This document shows, one piece after another, positions 1-6,984 of a stretch of DNA of 64,000 nt (position 1 is its first letter; the number at the start of each line of letters is the position of its first letter). The stretch lies in assembly GCF_900460315.1 (NCBI RefSeq), contig NZ_UHIO01000001.1:706001-770000 (forward strand). Reading direction: 5' to 3'. This DNA comes from Veillonella criceti. GTDB taxonomy: Bacteria; Bacillota; Negativicutes; Veillonellales; Veillonellaceae. The notes under the pieces are model-generated. The model was not told the origin of the DNA. It worked only from the letters and a program-made list of their open reading frames with translations, and searched no databases. Made by a program: the position numbers and the translations under genes.

Positions 1-143
1 ATCTCGTTCTTTAATCTGGATATTCGCTCCTCCTTAGAGCCTGTTCCGAATGACATATTTCTGCTAAAATATCGTACCGCACTGAGTCCCTTCTTAATGC
101 TCTCCTGATAGCCGTTCGGCCTTTCTTTATATAAGTGCTTCAT
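1..143 (-). CDS. N-terminal part of an unidentified protein, possibly a macrodomain-linked sirtuin (partial)
   Basis: An open frame starts at ATG 143, overlaps the end of the macrodomain gene by 17 nt in another frame, and runs uninterrupted off the left edge (47 codons visible, beginning MKHLYKERPN and ending KEERISRLKNE). An AAGGAA ribosome binding site precedes the ATG. The overlap suggests translational coupling with the macrodomain gene. The visible residues carry no diagnostic motif. The identification as a Sir2-family (SirTM-like) protein is inference from the known pairing of zinc macrodomains with class M sirtuins and from a charged N-terminal region such proteins can carry before the Rossmann motif. 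It could be something else. Confidence 0.45.
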   Translation of the reverse strand, partial: MKHLYKERPNGYQESIKKGLSAVRYFSRNMSFGTGSKEERISRLKNE

Positions 144-930
144 AGTATTCCTTGTCTTCATCTTTAAAAACATTAAAGATCACCCTTTCCATAGCGCTCG
201 GATGCTGTGAGAGCCATCTATCTACTGTGCTGACGGCAATCTGAGCTGCCCTCTTGTTCGGAAAATGAAATACGCCTGTAGAAATACAACAAAATGCCAC
301 GCTTTTCAGATTATTTTCCAGACACATATCCAAGGTATTTCGATAGCAGTCCGCCAGATTCTTCTCAAGTTCCGGCGTCAACTTATATTGCACGATGGGA
401 CCTACGATATGAATGACCTTCTTTGCAGGAAGATTATAGGCATCCGTCAGCATAGGAATAGCCGTCGGCTGCTCATAATCCTTGCCATGTCTAATCCGTA
501 ACTGATTCATCTGCCTGTTGCACTCTACTCTAAGCTGCACACCGGCAAAGGTATGGATGCAGTTGTCAATACAAGTATGCATTGGAACAAAGCAACCTAG
601 CATCTGCGAATTGGCTGCATTGACGATGGCATCTACGGCAAGTCTTGTGATATCACCTTGCCAAATAGATAGTTCATCGCGGATTACCGGAATGTCATAA
701 AGACGCACGATACCTTTTTCTTCGGCTCTGCCTACCAGATATTCATCCTGAACCGAAAGCACATCATTTGAAAGTACTTTCGGCATACGGATGTTCATAA
801 GCGAACGAAGGATGCGCCGCTTTCCTTCGGTGTCTTTCGGCGTTTCCAAATCTTTATATTGAACAGAATCCGCTTTGAATTCCTCAACGAGATAATCCAG
901 TCGCTGATGCTGTGCTCTTTTTTCACCCAT
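127..930 (-). CDS. Zinc-type macrodomain protein-ADP-ribose hydrolase
   Basis: 267-residue protein with an N-terminal helical region of about 85 residues and a macrodomain. Seen: GDIT at about 92-95 and NAAN at 104-107 (ADP-ribose binding), the insert GCFVPMHTCIDNCIH at about 112-126 with the Cys/His set that binds zinc in sirtuin-linked macrodomains, and ISTGVF at about 216-221 (phosphate loop). The family removes ADP-ribose from protein side chains in the cytoplasm. The start is ATG 930, because AGAAGG lies 7 nt before it; an upstream start at 957 would overlap the preceding gene and lacks this site. It follows the FMN/ferredoxin gene after 4 nt and overlaps the next gene, so the three form an operon. 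Confidence 0.88.
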   Translation of the reverse strand: MGEKRAQHQRLDYLVEEFKADSVQYKDLETPKDTEGKRRILRSLMNIRMPKVLSNDVLSVQDEYLVGRAEEKGIVRLYDIPVIRDELSIWQGDITRLAVDAIVNAANSQMLGCFVPMHTCIDNCIHTFAGVQLRVECNRQMNQLRIRHGKDYEQPTAIPMLTDAYNLPAKKVIHIVGPIVQYKLTPELEKNLADCYRNTLDMCLENNLKSVAFCCISTGVFHFPNKRAAQIAVSTVDRWLSQHPSAMERVIFNVFKDEDKEYYEALI

Positions 931-934
931 AGTA

Positions 935-1555
935 TTACCTTCTTTCCACCGCGCCAACCAGACATGCCTTCATGCAGTTACCGCAATGCAGGCAGTGCTC
1001 CTGCTGAACCACATATGAAACTCCGTCCTGAATGATACAATCCTGCGGACAAACCGCCGTACATCTTCCGCAACCGATACATGCATCTGTGATGAAATAT
1101 CCCTCTGCCTTCATCTTCACTCCGCCAAAGGTAAAAGACGCACGCTCTATCGGTTTCTTTGAAAGATCAAACCACTCACCACTGCCCTCATAAATCTGAA
1201 ACACCGTCAGAGCCCGCATAGACTCCTCTGTAGGATATATCTTGCGCATGTACAGATTTTTCTCGAACAATTCCGGAATCTTATCATATCCAAGCTCCCG
1301 AACTTTACCACGGATAGATACAGCCACACTGCTCATAGTATCCTCACCTTTCATCGCAGTCAGGGCAAGAAACTCTCTTTTCTTCAGCCTGTCATAAAAG
1401 CCTTTACCTTTTGCTGTGAGGAAATACAATCCATTTGAATCACAGTCCATCATATCGATTGCTGCCGTCACGGGAAGACCGTCGTCATCGACGGTAGCTA
1501 CAATCGTTCTATGTATCTCATTCACAATATAGTCAAGATAGTCTTTTGCTGTCAC
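935..1555 (-). CDS. FMN-binding split-barrel protein fused to a 2x[4Fe-4S] ferredoxin domain
   Basis: 206 residues starting at GTG 1555 with a strong AAGGAGGTG site. Residues 1-145 resemble the pyridoxamine 5'-phosphate oxidase-like flavin-binding barrel. Residues 159-198 hold two complete CxxCxxCxxxC clusters (Cys 159/162/165/169 and 188/191/194/198), each able to bind a [4Fe-4S] cluster. The protein is probably a cytoplasmic flavin reductase or electron carrier; its substrate cannot be read from the sequence. It is the first full gene of an operon with the macrodomain hydrolase, which is not a standard partner. Base composition is visibly richer in G+C than genes to the right, suggesting transfer. 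Confidence 0.8.
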   Translation of the reverse strand: MTAKDYLDYIVNEIHRTIVATVDDDGLPVTAAIDMMDCDSNGLYFLTAKGKGFYDRLKKREFLALTAMKGEDTMSSVAVSIRGKVRELGYDKIPELFEKNLYMRKIYPTEESMRALTVFQIYEGSGEWFDLSKKPIERASFTFGGVKMKAEGYFITDACIGCGRCTAVCPQDCIIQDGVSYVVQQEHCLHCGNCMKACLVGAVERR

Positions 1556-1611
1556 GTTAACACCTCCTTAGAAAAGGACTCCGAAGCTGTCTGCCCCAGA
1601 GGCTCATTTTG

Positions 1612-1677
1612 TCAGGCTTCTTTTGCCAGAATAACCTGCATTCCCATTCTCAAATCCGTTATTGTATACTTTTTCAT
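1612..1677 (-). CDS. 21-codon ORF with a strong ribosome binding site, leader peptide or gene remnant
   Basis: ATG 1677 is preceded by GGAGGACGAG and opens a frame reading MKKYTITDLRMGMQVILAKEA before TGA. The product resembles the beginning of longer proteins with a 'DLxxGMQV' start, so it may be the stump of a decayed gene; it could also be a leader peptide of the operon beginning at 1555. There is no obvious hairpin with a T-run between it and 1555. Confidence 0.35.
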   Translation of the reverse strand: MKKYTITDLRMGMQVILAKEA

Positions 1678-1750
1678 CTCGTCCTCCATAACGGTTTGAA
1701 TATCTTTTAGCGTCTCATCAAAAAGGCCTGGATGTTTTTACCTACAGGAC

Positions 1751-1810
1751 ACTATAGACTCGGATTTTCATGGAACCGGAATAAGTCTCCGCCCTCCATA
1801 GGTCTATAGT
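1751..1810 (-). ncRNA. Nested hairpin in the 5' leader of the macrodomain operon
   Basis: Three nested stems are visible: ACTATAGAC 1751-1759 with GTCTATAGT 1802-1810 (9 bp), TGGA 1771-1774 with TCCA 1795-1798, and CGGA 1777-1780 with TCCG 1788-1791. It lies about 100 nt downstream of a promoter-like site on the minus strand and before the 21-codon ORF. I do not recognise a known riboswitch class. It could be a cis-regulatory leader. Confidence 0.35.
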
Positions 1811-1912
1811 CTGATATACATCATAGAAGGATATCTCTGACAGTTCTCTTATTAGCGAGATTCCATCGGTCCTTGTAAAGTTGTAATAATCATCATTTCA
1901 TCTCGTGTGTAT

Positions 1913-1941
1913 AATGTAGCACGTCATAGATGTAGTGTCAA
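1913..1941 (-). promoter_or_regulatory. Promoter of the FMN/macrodomain operon
   Basis: On the minus strand TTGACA (1941-1936) is followed after 17 nt by TACATT (1918-1913). This is a near-consensus housekeeping promoter directing transcription left, about 350 nt before the GTG at 1555. The remaining space holds the nested hairpin and the 21-codon ORF. Confidence 0.55.
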
Positions 1942-1970
1942 TAGTTACATCAAAATTTTTCAAAAAAATT

Positions 1971-1997
1971 TTCCGGACGCTTTTTGTGCATCCGGAA
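1971..1997 (-). terminator. Rho-independent terminator left of mcrC
   Basis: TTCCGGACGC (1971-1980) pairs with GCATCCGGAA (1988-1997), a 10-bp stem with one G-T pair and a 7-nt loop. On the minus strand it is followed by a run of T. It probably ends the mcrBC transcript, although it lies about 190 nt past mcrC. Confidence 0.65.
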
Positions 1998-2107
1998 TTT
2001 ATAAATCTTTTAACATCTATCTCACAGCCACAACTCCCCGACATATAACTCGGCAACTCAACATAGTGTCAACAAGCATACCGCCTCATAATGCGTGGTA
2101 GTGATAC

Positions 2108-2163
2108 AGCTTATATCAGTAATAATATCGCTGTCGTTAGTTGAATTATTACTGTTATAAGCT
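2108..2163. repeat. Long inverted repeat just downstream of mcrC
   Basis: The 19-nt arms 2108-2126 and 2145-2163 are complementary with one mismatch and an 18-nt loop. On the plus strand a T-rich stretch follows. It lies between the mcrC stop and the terminator at 1971. It may be an extra terminator or the trace of a small mobile element. The rest of 1998-2189 shows nothing I can assign. Confidence 0.5.
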
Positions 2164-2189
2164 CTATTTTATTTTTCATTGGTTTAAGA

Positions 2190-3260
2190 TTAGCTCACCT
2201 TTATCACATCACCAAAATGAGATTTCACAATACTATCCAGTTGATTTGAAAGTTCCTTAAAGGGAAGATTCAAATCTAATGTGTTAACGCTTATTTGGTT
2301 GCCATGCATCTGGTAAACATTATTTGGCTGTATTTTATCTTCTGTCTTTGCGTATAACAACATGCCAGAAACCTTATGTTCTTCCCCGCCAAATTCATAA
2401 TCTCGATTTTTAACATAAGTAAAAATCTGGTACAAATTATTCGAATTCAAAGTATGCTTATCATACCTAGATTGCGTCGTATGGCTATAATACTTAGCAT
2501 CAATAATTAAAACAACATTTTCCTTCTGCAAATGAATATCGCTCTGCATAACGGGAAGCATAGTCCTAATCCCATCATCCACCGCCCAAGAAATTTGTGA
2601 AGCACTTACATTCACTTCTGGATAATGTCTCTTATAATATTCCAAAATAAACTTCTCATACAAACGACACATACTTTGTTCATCAACAAATTTTGCAAGT
2701 CTATAATCACCTGAATCCGTTGTAATAAGCATTCCTTCAATTATTAACTGACAAATACTAATTAACATTCTATATGTTTGATTATTTCGCTGAAAATATA
2801 TGGTTGACCAATTTATTGATTTTGGATCTAACACATCTATATTTGAGAAAAATAACATTTTCTTTTTAAGATCCTCTTTATACTCAGATTTAATTTTATT
2901 ATTTTTTAACAACAATATAACTGTCGTTTTAATAATCTTATTAAATAAATTATTTTCTGATAGTTCATCAAAGTTACACATCAATAAATGCTCATGTGCC
3001 AAACGATTCTTTACAGTTCCTAAAATATTAATCTTTCCACGCATCACAGGAAGATTCTCTTCTAAATTCATATATGTCCTATATAGTCCCTGTTTTAACT
3101 GGATGCCAATTCCTTTTGCAAGAATAGCCGCTAAAAGATCATACATCTCTTCAAATGATTCAATGGCTACATTCTCATAATTTTCCTGATTTAATGTCTG
3201 AAAAGCATAAGACAACATATGATATATATTATGGATTAATATACTTTTATGTTTCGTCAT
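2190..3260 (-). CDS. mcrC: McrC-family nuclease subunit of a type IV restriction system
   Basis: 356 residues. The family supplies the nuclease of the McrBC complex, which cleaves modified DNA with energy from McrB. Seen: a PD-(D/E)xK-like core with Asp about 241 (SDIHL) and DAK about 254-256 (LIIDAKYY), and an N-terminal McrC-like region with NIYHMLSYAF. The start is ATG 3260, which overlaps the mcrB stop as ATGA and implies coupled translation; the frame could open further at TTG 3290 but would overlap mcrB more. Very AT-rich codon use sets it apart from genes right of 5333. Which modification it recognises cannot be told. Confidence 0.85.
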   Translation of the reverse strand: MTKHKSILIHNIYHMLSYAFQTLNQENYENVAIESFEEMYDLLAAILAKGIGIQLKQGLYRTYMNLEENLPVMRGKINILGTVKNRLAHEHLLMCNFDELSENNLFNKIIKTTVILLLKNNKIKSEYKEDLKKKMLFFSNIDVLDPKSINWSTIYFQRNNQTYRMLISICQLIIEGMLITTDSGDYRLAKFVDEQSMCRLYEKFILEYYKRHYPEVNVSASQISWAVDDGIRTMLPVMQSDIHLQKENVVLIIDAKYYSHTTQSRYDKHTLNSNNLYQIFTYVKNRDYEFGGEEHKVSGMLLYAKTEDKIQPNNVYQMHGNQISVNTLDLNLPFKELSNQLDSIVKSHFGDVIKVS

Positions 3261-5230
3261 TTTAAGATACCATATAAAATATTTTCCCAACGTTTCAACT
3301 TAGCCGGTTCATCAAACCAATACTCATTTAACATAGGCAAAATATCAAAATCAATAACATCTTTCATCCATTGTATTGAACACTTACTTTCGTTGCAAAA
3401 ATAACTATGACCAATACAAAAACCACTACCAAGAGATCTATCTTCTGCTATCTCTTGATTAAGAACTTTAATGCTCTCAATTAAACTATCAAATGTAGTA
3501 TTTGACAATCGTTTTTGATAATTAGTAAATCCCTCTGAATCAAAACCAGGTTCCATAGTAAAAAAGCTAAAACGTCGCCTTAGCGCATAATCAATCATAG
3601 CTAAACTTCTATCAGCCGTATTCATCATACCAATAATATGTAATCTCTTAGGAATAGAGAAACTCATACCATTATAAGCCAGCGTAACTGCCTTTCCACG
3701 ATAATCAGCTTCAATCAACATCAAAAGTTCACCAAAAATCTTACTCATATTACCACGATTAATTTCATCAATGATAAAGAAATAGTCTTTATCCGGCTGA
3801 TTTGCCGCCTTTTGACAAAATCTATAAAAAATACCGTATTTAAGTTCAAAACCATTTTCAACTGGCCTATAGCCCATCATGAAGTCCTCATATGAATAAT
3901 TTTGATGAAATTGTATAAATTCTATACGCTCATCATCAATCTCACCCATAATTGAATACGCCAGTCTATTAGCTGTAAAAGTTTTACCTACACCTGGTGC
4001 CCCTTGAAGAATAATATTCTTTTTTCGCTTTAGTACCGCTACTAGACGATCGTACTTTGCTTCTGTCATATAGACATCATTCAAAAAATTTTGTTTACTA
4101 TATGTCTCTTTAGTAATACATGACACGTTATTAGCATATAAGTCCACATCTTTAAAATCTATTCTTTTTAATGCTTCAGCAAGTTCATCCCTTAATTTCC
4201 ATACAAATGAACCTTCCTCATCTTTTTTTGCCTCTTTTCCAATATAAAGTATAGGCCACCACTTACTACTACCATCCTCACGAAGTAGTACATGACATCC
4301 AGTCTTTTGTGCTATTCGTTTAGCTAGAGAAGACGATCCTGTATTATAAAAATTCGTACTCTCTCCATATTTTTTTGATAACTGTTTACATGTAGCTTTA
4401 CCACCATAATCAAGCATTCGCTTCATTATTTCAAGGCTACTTGTTGTAAAAATTCCCTCATCGTTTAACAGCTCTTCCCAATCATCAACACTTAAAGCCG
4501 GCGTATAATCACTTGGTTCCCAGTTATCCTTAAAAGGGGCATCTTTCTCATGATGCAAGTATCTGCTAATAAAAAAGCCTACATCAATTGTTAATGTTTT
4601 TAATTCAAAGTCTGGATAACATGTCTTAGTAATTTGAGAGGCAAGCATAGATTTAAGTTCTTCATCCTTTTTCAATTCTTCACAAATTTCATTATATAGT
4701 GAGAAGAAATTACGGATATTATCCTCATATGCACCTCTTTTAAAAATGTAATCACTTTTAAGCTTCTCTGAAACAGCCTTAACTTCGCCAAATTTATAGA
4801 TGTAATATTTATCTGGATAACGAAGCCAAAGGTAAGTGCTAATTGCATTCTCGTGCTGATAATGTTGCACTGCATCAGCTTTGTATTTTTTGAGCAATAT
4901 ATTTGATTTTTGCTTAAAACTATTAATGCGTGTGTATATATCTTCGCTTTCATCAAATAATTCTACAAACAGGGTACGCACTTCTTCTGGAGAAGCTTCT
5001 GCAAACTCAATAATCATATTCCCAGGAAAATTATTCCCCGATGTTAATAAATTACCAGTTTTCGAAAGTGAGTTTGTAAGCATTTTAACAAAATTTTTGG
5101 CATTAATATCCCAATTTTCTTGAAAATACTTTACAGCTTCCCATTTATATTTTTCTTTCATCCAATGAGACTGTGCAAACTGCTTTTTGTATTCAATAAT
5201 AACCGACTTTAAACAAGACTTATCAAACAT
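3257..5230 (-). CDS. mcrB: McrB-family AAA+ GTPase subunit of a type IV restriction system
   Basis: 657 residues. Residues 1-about 340 form a specificity region of the kind found in many McrB-like proteins (FPGNMIIEFA about 68-77). The C-terminal AAA+ motor has Walker A GAPGVGKT 410-417, Walker B FFIIDEINR 484-492, the McrB hallmark MNTADRS 536-542 and an arginine-rich RRRF 551-554. This protein oligomerises with nucleotide, moves DNA and drives McrC. The N-terminal region is not the classical E. coli methylcytosine-binding domain, so the DNA modification sensed is open. It lies between rlmD and mcrC, is AT-rich and is likely acquired as a defence cassette. Confidence 0.88.
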   Translation of the reverse strand: MFDKSCLKSVIIEYKKQFAQSHWMKEKYKWEAVKYFQENWDINAKNFVKMLTNSLSKTGNLLTSGNNFPGNMIIEFAEASPEEVRTLFVELFDESEDIYTRINSFKQKSNILLKKYKADAVQHYQHENAISTYLWLRYPDKYYIYKFGEVKAVSEKLKSDYIFKRGAYEDNIRNFFSLYNEICEELKKDEELKSMLASQITKTCYPDFELKTLTIDVGFFISRYLHHEKDAPFKDNWEPSDYTPALSVDDWEELLNDEGIFTTSSLEIMKRMLDYGGKATCKQLSKKYGESTNFYNTGSSSLAKRIAQKTGCHVLLREDGSSKWWPILYIGKEAKKDEEGSFVWKLRDELAEALKRIDFKDVDLYANNVSCITKETYSKQNFLNDVYMTEAKYDRLVAVLKRKKNIILQGAPGVGKTFTANRLAYSIMGEIDDERIEFIQFHQNYSYEDFMMGYRPVENGFELKYGIFYRFCQKAANQPDKDYFFIIDEINRGNMSKIFGELLMLIEADYRGKAVTLAYNGMSFSIPKRLHIIGMMNTADRSLAMIDYALRRRFSFFTMEPGFDSEGFTNYQKRLSNTTFDSLIESIKVLNQEIAEDRSLGSGFCIGHSYFCNESKCSIQWMKDVIDFDILPMLNEYWFDEPAKLKRWENILYGILK

Positions 5231-5332
5231 TAAATTTCACCATCTTTATTTTTTCACAAAAACTTTATGCTTCTTTGTAGTCATTACTTCTTCTATCGCT
5301 TTTATCATATCATCTTACTTATCACAATTTAC

Positions 5333-6706
5333 TTACTTGGTGAAACTCTTTCTTAACAAAGCCACAGCCTCACAATGACTCGTCATCGGAAACATATCCA
5401 CTGGCTGCACGATTTCTACTTCATAGCCAAGTTCTCTTAGGACTACAATATCTCTTGCCATAGAAGCAGGGTTACAAGAAACATAAACCATACGCTCTGG
5501 CTCCATCGTTGCGGCCGCTTTTAGAACTTCTTCCTTACAGCCTGCACGGATTGGATCAAACACAACTACATCCGCCTTCACACCTCGTTTTACGAGAGCT
5601 GGCATTTCTTTAGCCGCATCTGCTGCAATAAATTCAGCATTCGTAATCCCATTCCGTTTAGCATTAGCCTTAGCATCCACAATGGCAGGCTCCACAATTT
5701 CAATACCAATAACATGTTTTGCCTGTTTAGCCAAAAATAGTGAAATAGTACCAGTCCCACAATAAGCATCAATAACCGTTTCCTTACCCGTTAATTGAGC
5801 AAATTCTAACGCTTTTTTATACAATACTGTTGTTTGTATTGGATTGACTTGGAAAAAAGAATGTGGTGATAAACGAAATTCTAATTCATCAATCGTATCC
5901 GTTATGGTTTCCTCACCCCAAAGCAAGGTACAATCACGGCCCATAATAACATTCGTTTTCTTAGGATTATGATTGAGAACAATGCTTGTTACTTCTGGCA
6001 AGGCTTTACGAATTTCACTCACCCAGTAATCAGCCTTTAGTAACGTTTTAGAGGTGCTAACAATAATCACCATCCAACCGCTTTTACCAATACGGCCAAT
6101 AATATGACGAATCATACCATCACCAGTCATTTCATTATAGGGTTGCAATTTCGTTTCACGTAACAGACGTTCACAAACAGCAGCAATTTTATTATTCCCA
6201 TCATCTTGAATCGCACAATTAGTACAAGGTACAATGGCATGAGAACCACGGGCATAAAAGCCTAACGCAGCTTGGTCATTTTCAAAGCCCACTGGAATTT
6301 GCATTTTATTACGATATCCCCAAGGACTATTGGGCCCTAAGGCTGGTTGTACTAAAGCAGGATTCGTTTTACCAATACGCTCCATAATATCCCGCACATT
6401 TTGCGTTTTCAAATGAAGTTGTTCTTCATAGGATACATGCTGTAACTGACAACCACCACAAGTGCCATACACAGGACAAATAGGTTCTACTCTATGAGGA
6501 GATGGTTTCAAAATATCTACCACTTCTCCAATAGCATAATTCTTTTTTACAAGAGTAATTTTTGCTTTTACTTGCTCTTCTGGTAAAACAAAGGGAATAA
6601 ATACAGTAAACCCTTCATAGCGACCTACCCCTTCACCACTGGTTCCTAGTCCTTGGATAGTAATCTCATAAATTTGGCCCTTTGCGACAGGCACAGTCTG
6701 TTTCAT
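5333..6706 (-). CDS. rlmD: 23S rRNA (uracil-C5)-methyltransferase, RlmD/RumA type
   Basis: 457 residues: an N-terminal TRAM domain (about 1-65), a [4Fe-4S] cluster set (Cys 77, 83, 86 and 164), and a C-terminal AdoMet domain with DAYCGTGT at about 315 and the catalytic Cys in VSCNP near 413. Such enzymes make 5-methyluridine in 23S rRNA; the exact uridine (1939 or 747) cannot be fixed from sequence because Firmicute members of this family vary. The start ATG 6706 has AGAAAGGA upstream. The gene has housekeeping composition and marks the right border of the AT-rich restriction cassette. Confidence 0.88.
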   Translation of the reverse strand: MKQTVPVAKGQIYEITIQGLGTSGEGVGRYEGFTVFIPFVLPEEQVKAKITLVKKNYAIGEVVDILKPSPHRVEPICPVYGTCGGCQLQHVSYEEQLHLKTQNVRDIMERIGKTNPALVQPALGPNSPWGYRNKMQIPVGFENDQAALGFYARGSHAIVPCTNCAIQDDGNNKIAAVCERLLRETKLQPYNEMTGDGMIRHIIGRIGKSGWMVIIVSTSKTLLKADYWVSEIRKALPEVTSIVLNHNPKKTNVIMGRDCTLLWGEETITDTIDELEFRLSPHSFFQVNPIQTTVLYKKALEFAQLTGKETVIDAYCGTGTISLFLAKQAKHVIGIEIVEPAIVDAKANAKRNGITNAEFIAADAAKEMPALVKRGVKADVVVFDPIRAGCKEEVLKAAATMEPERMVYVSCNPASMARDIVVLRELGYEVEIVQPVDMFPMTSHCEAVALLRKSFTK

Positions 6707-6929
6707 TGCACTTCGTCCTTTCTATCAGTACCTACTGTTAACATCATAACTAAATTATTATTACCATTACATAAGTTCCTACAACAATCACTTGTTGTAA
6801 GCAACTAGTTTCTTATCTTTTATTATACCTTGAAATTCCAAAATCAGTAAAACCCTTTCCCTATTAACTCCTTTTCCTATATATACCAACCTATTCTCAG
6901 CTTATTTTAAATACTCTCTATAAACTGAA

Positions 6930-6971
6930 AAAGCTGTAACCACAACGAAAAAGACATTGAGTTACAGCTTT
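6930..6971 (-). terminator. Terminator after the multicopper oxidase gene
   Basis: AAAGCTGTAAC (6930-6940) pairs with GTTACAGCTTT (6961-6971). T-rich tracts lie on both sides, so it may act both ways. The same 10-bp stem recurs at 13117-13142. The remainder of 6707-6929 shows no gene and must hold the rlmD promoter. Confidence 0.75.
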
Positions 6972-6984
6972 ATTTTTTATTTAC

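Noticed and set aside
5246-5308. 20-codon Lys-rich ORF between rlmD and mcrB (MIKAIEEVMTTKK..)
   Set aside because: Too short, no convincing ribosome binding site, and the region probably serves as the mcrB promoter/leader.
1-5332. Prophage or integrative element
   Set aside because: Composition shifts suggest transfer, but no integrase, transposase, phage or conjugation gene is visible.
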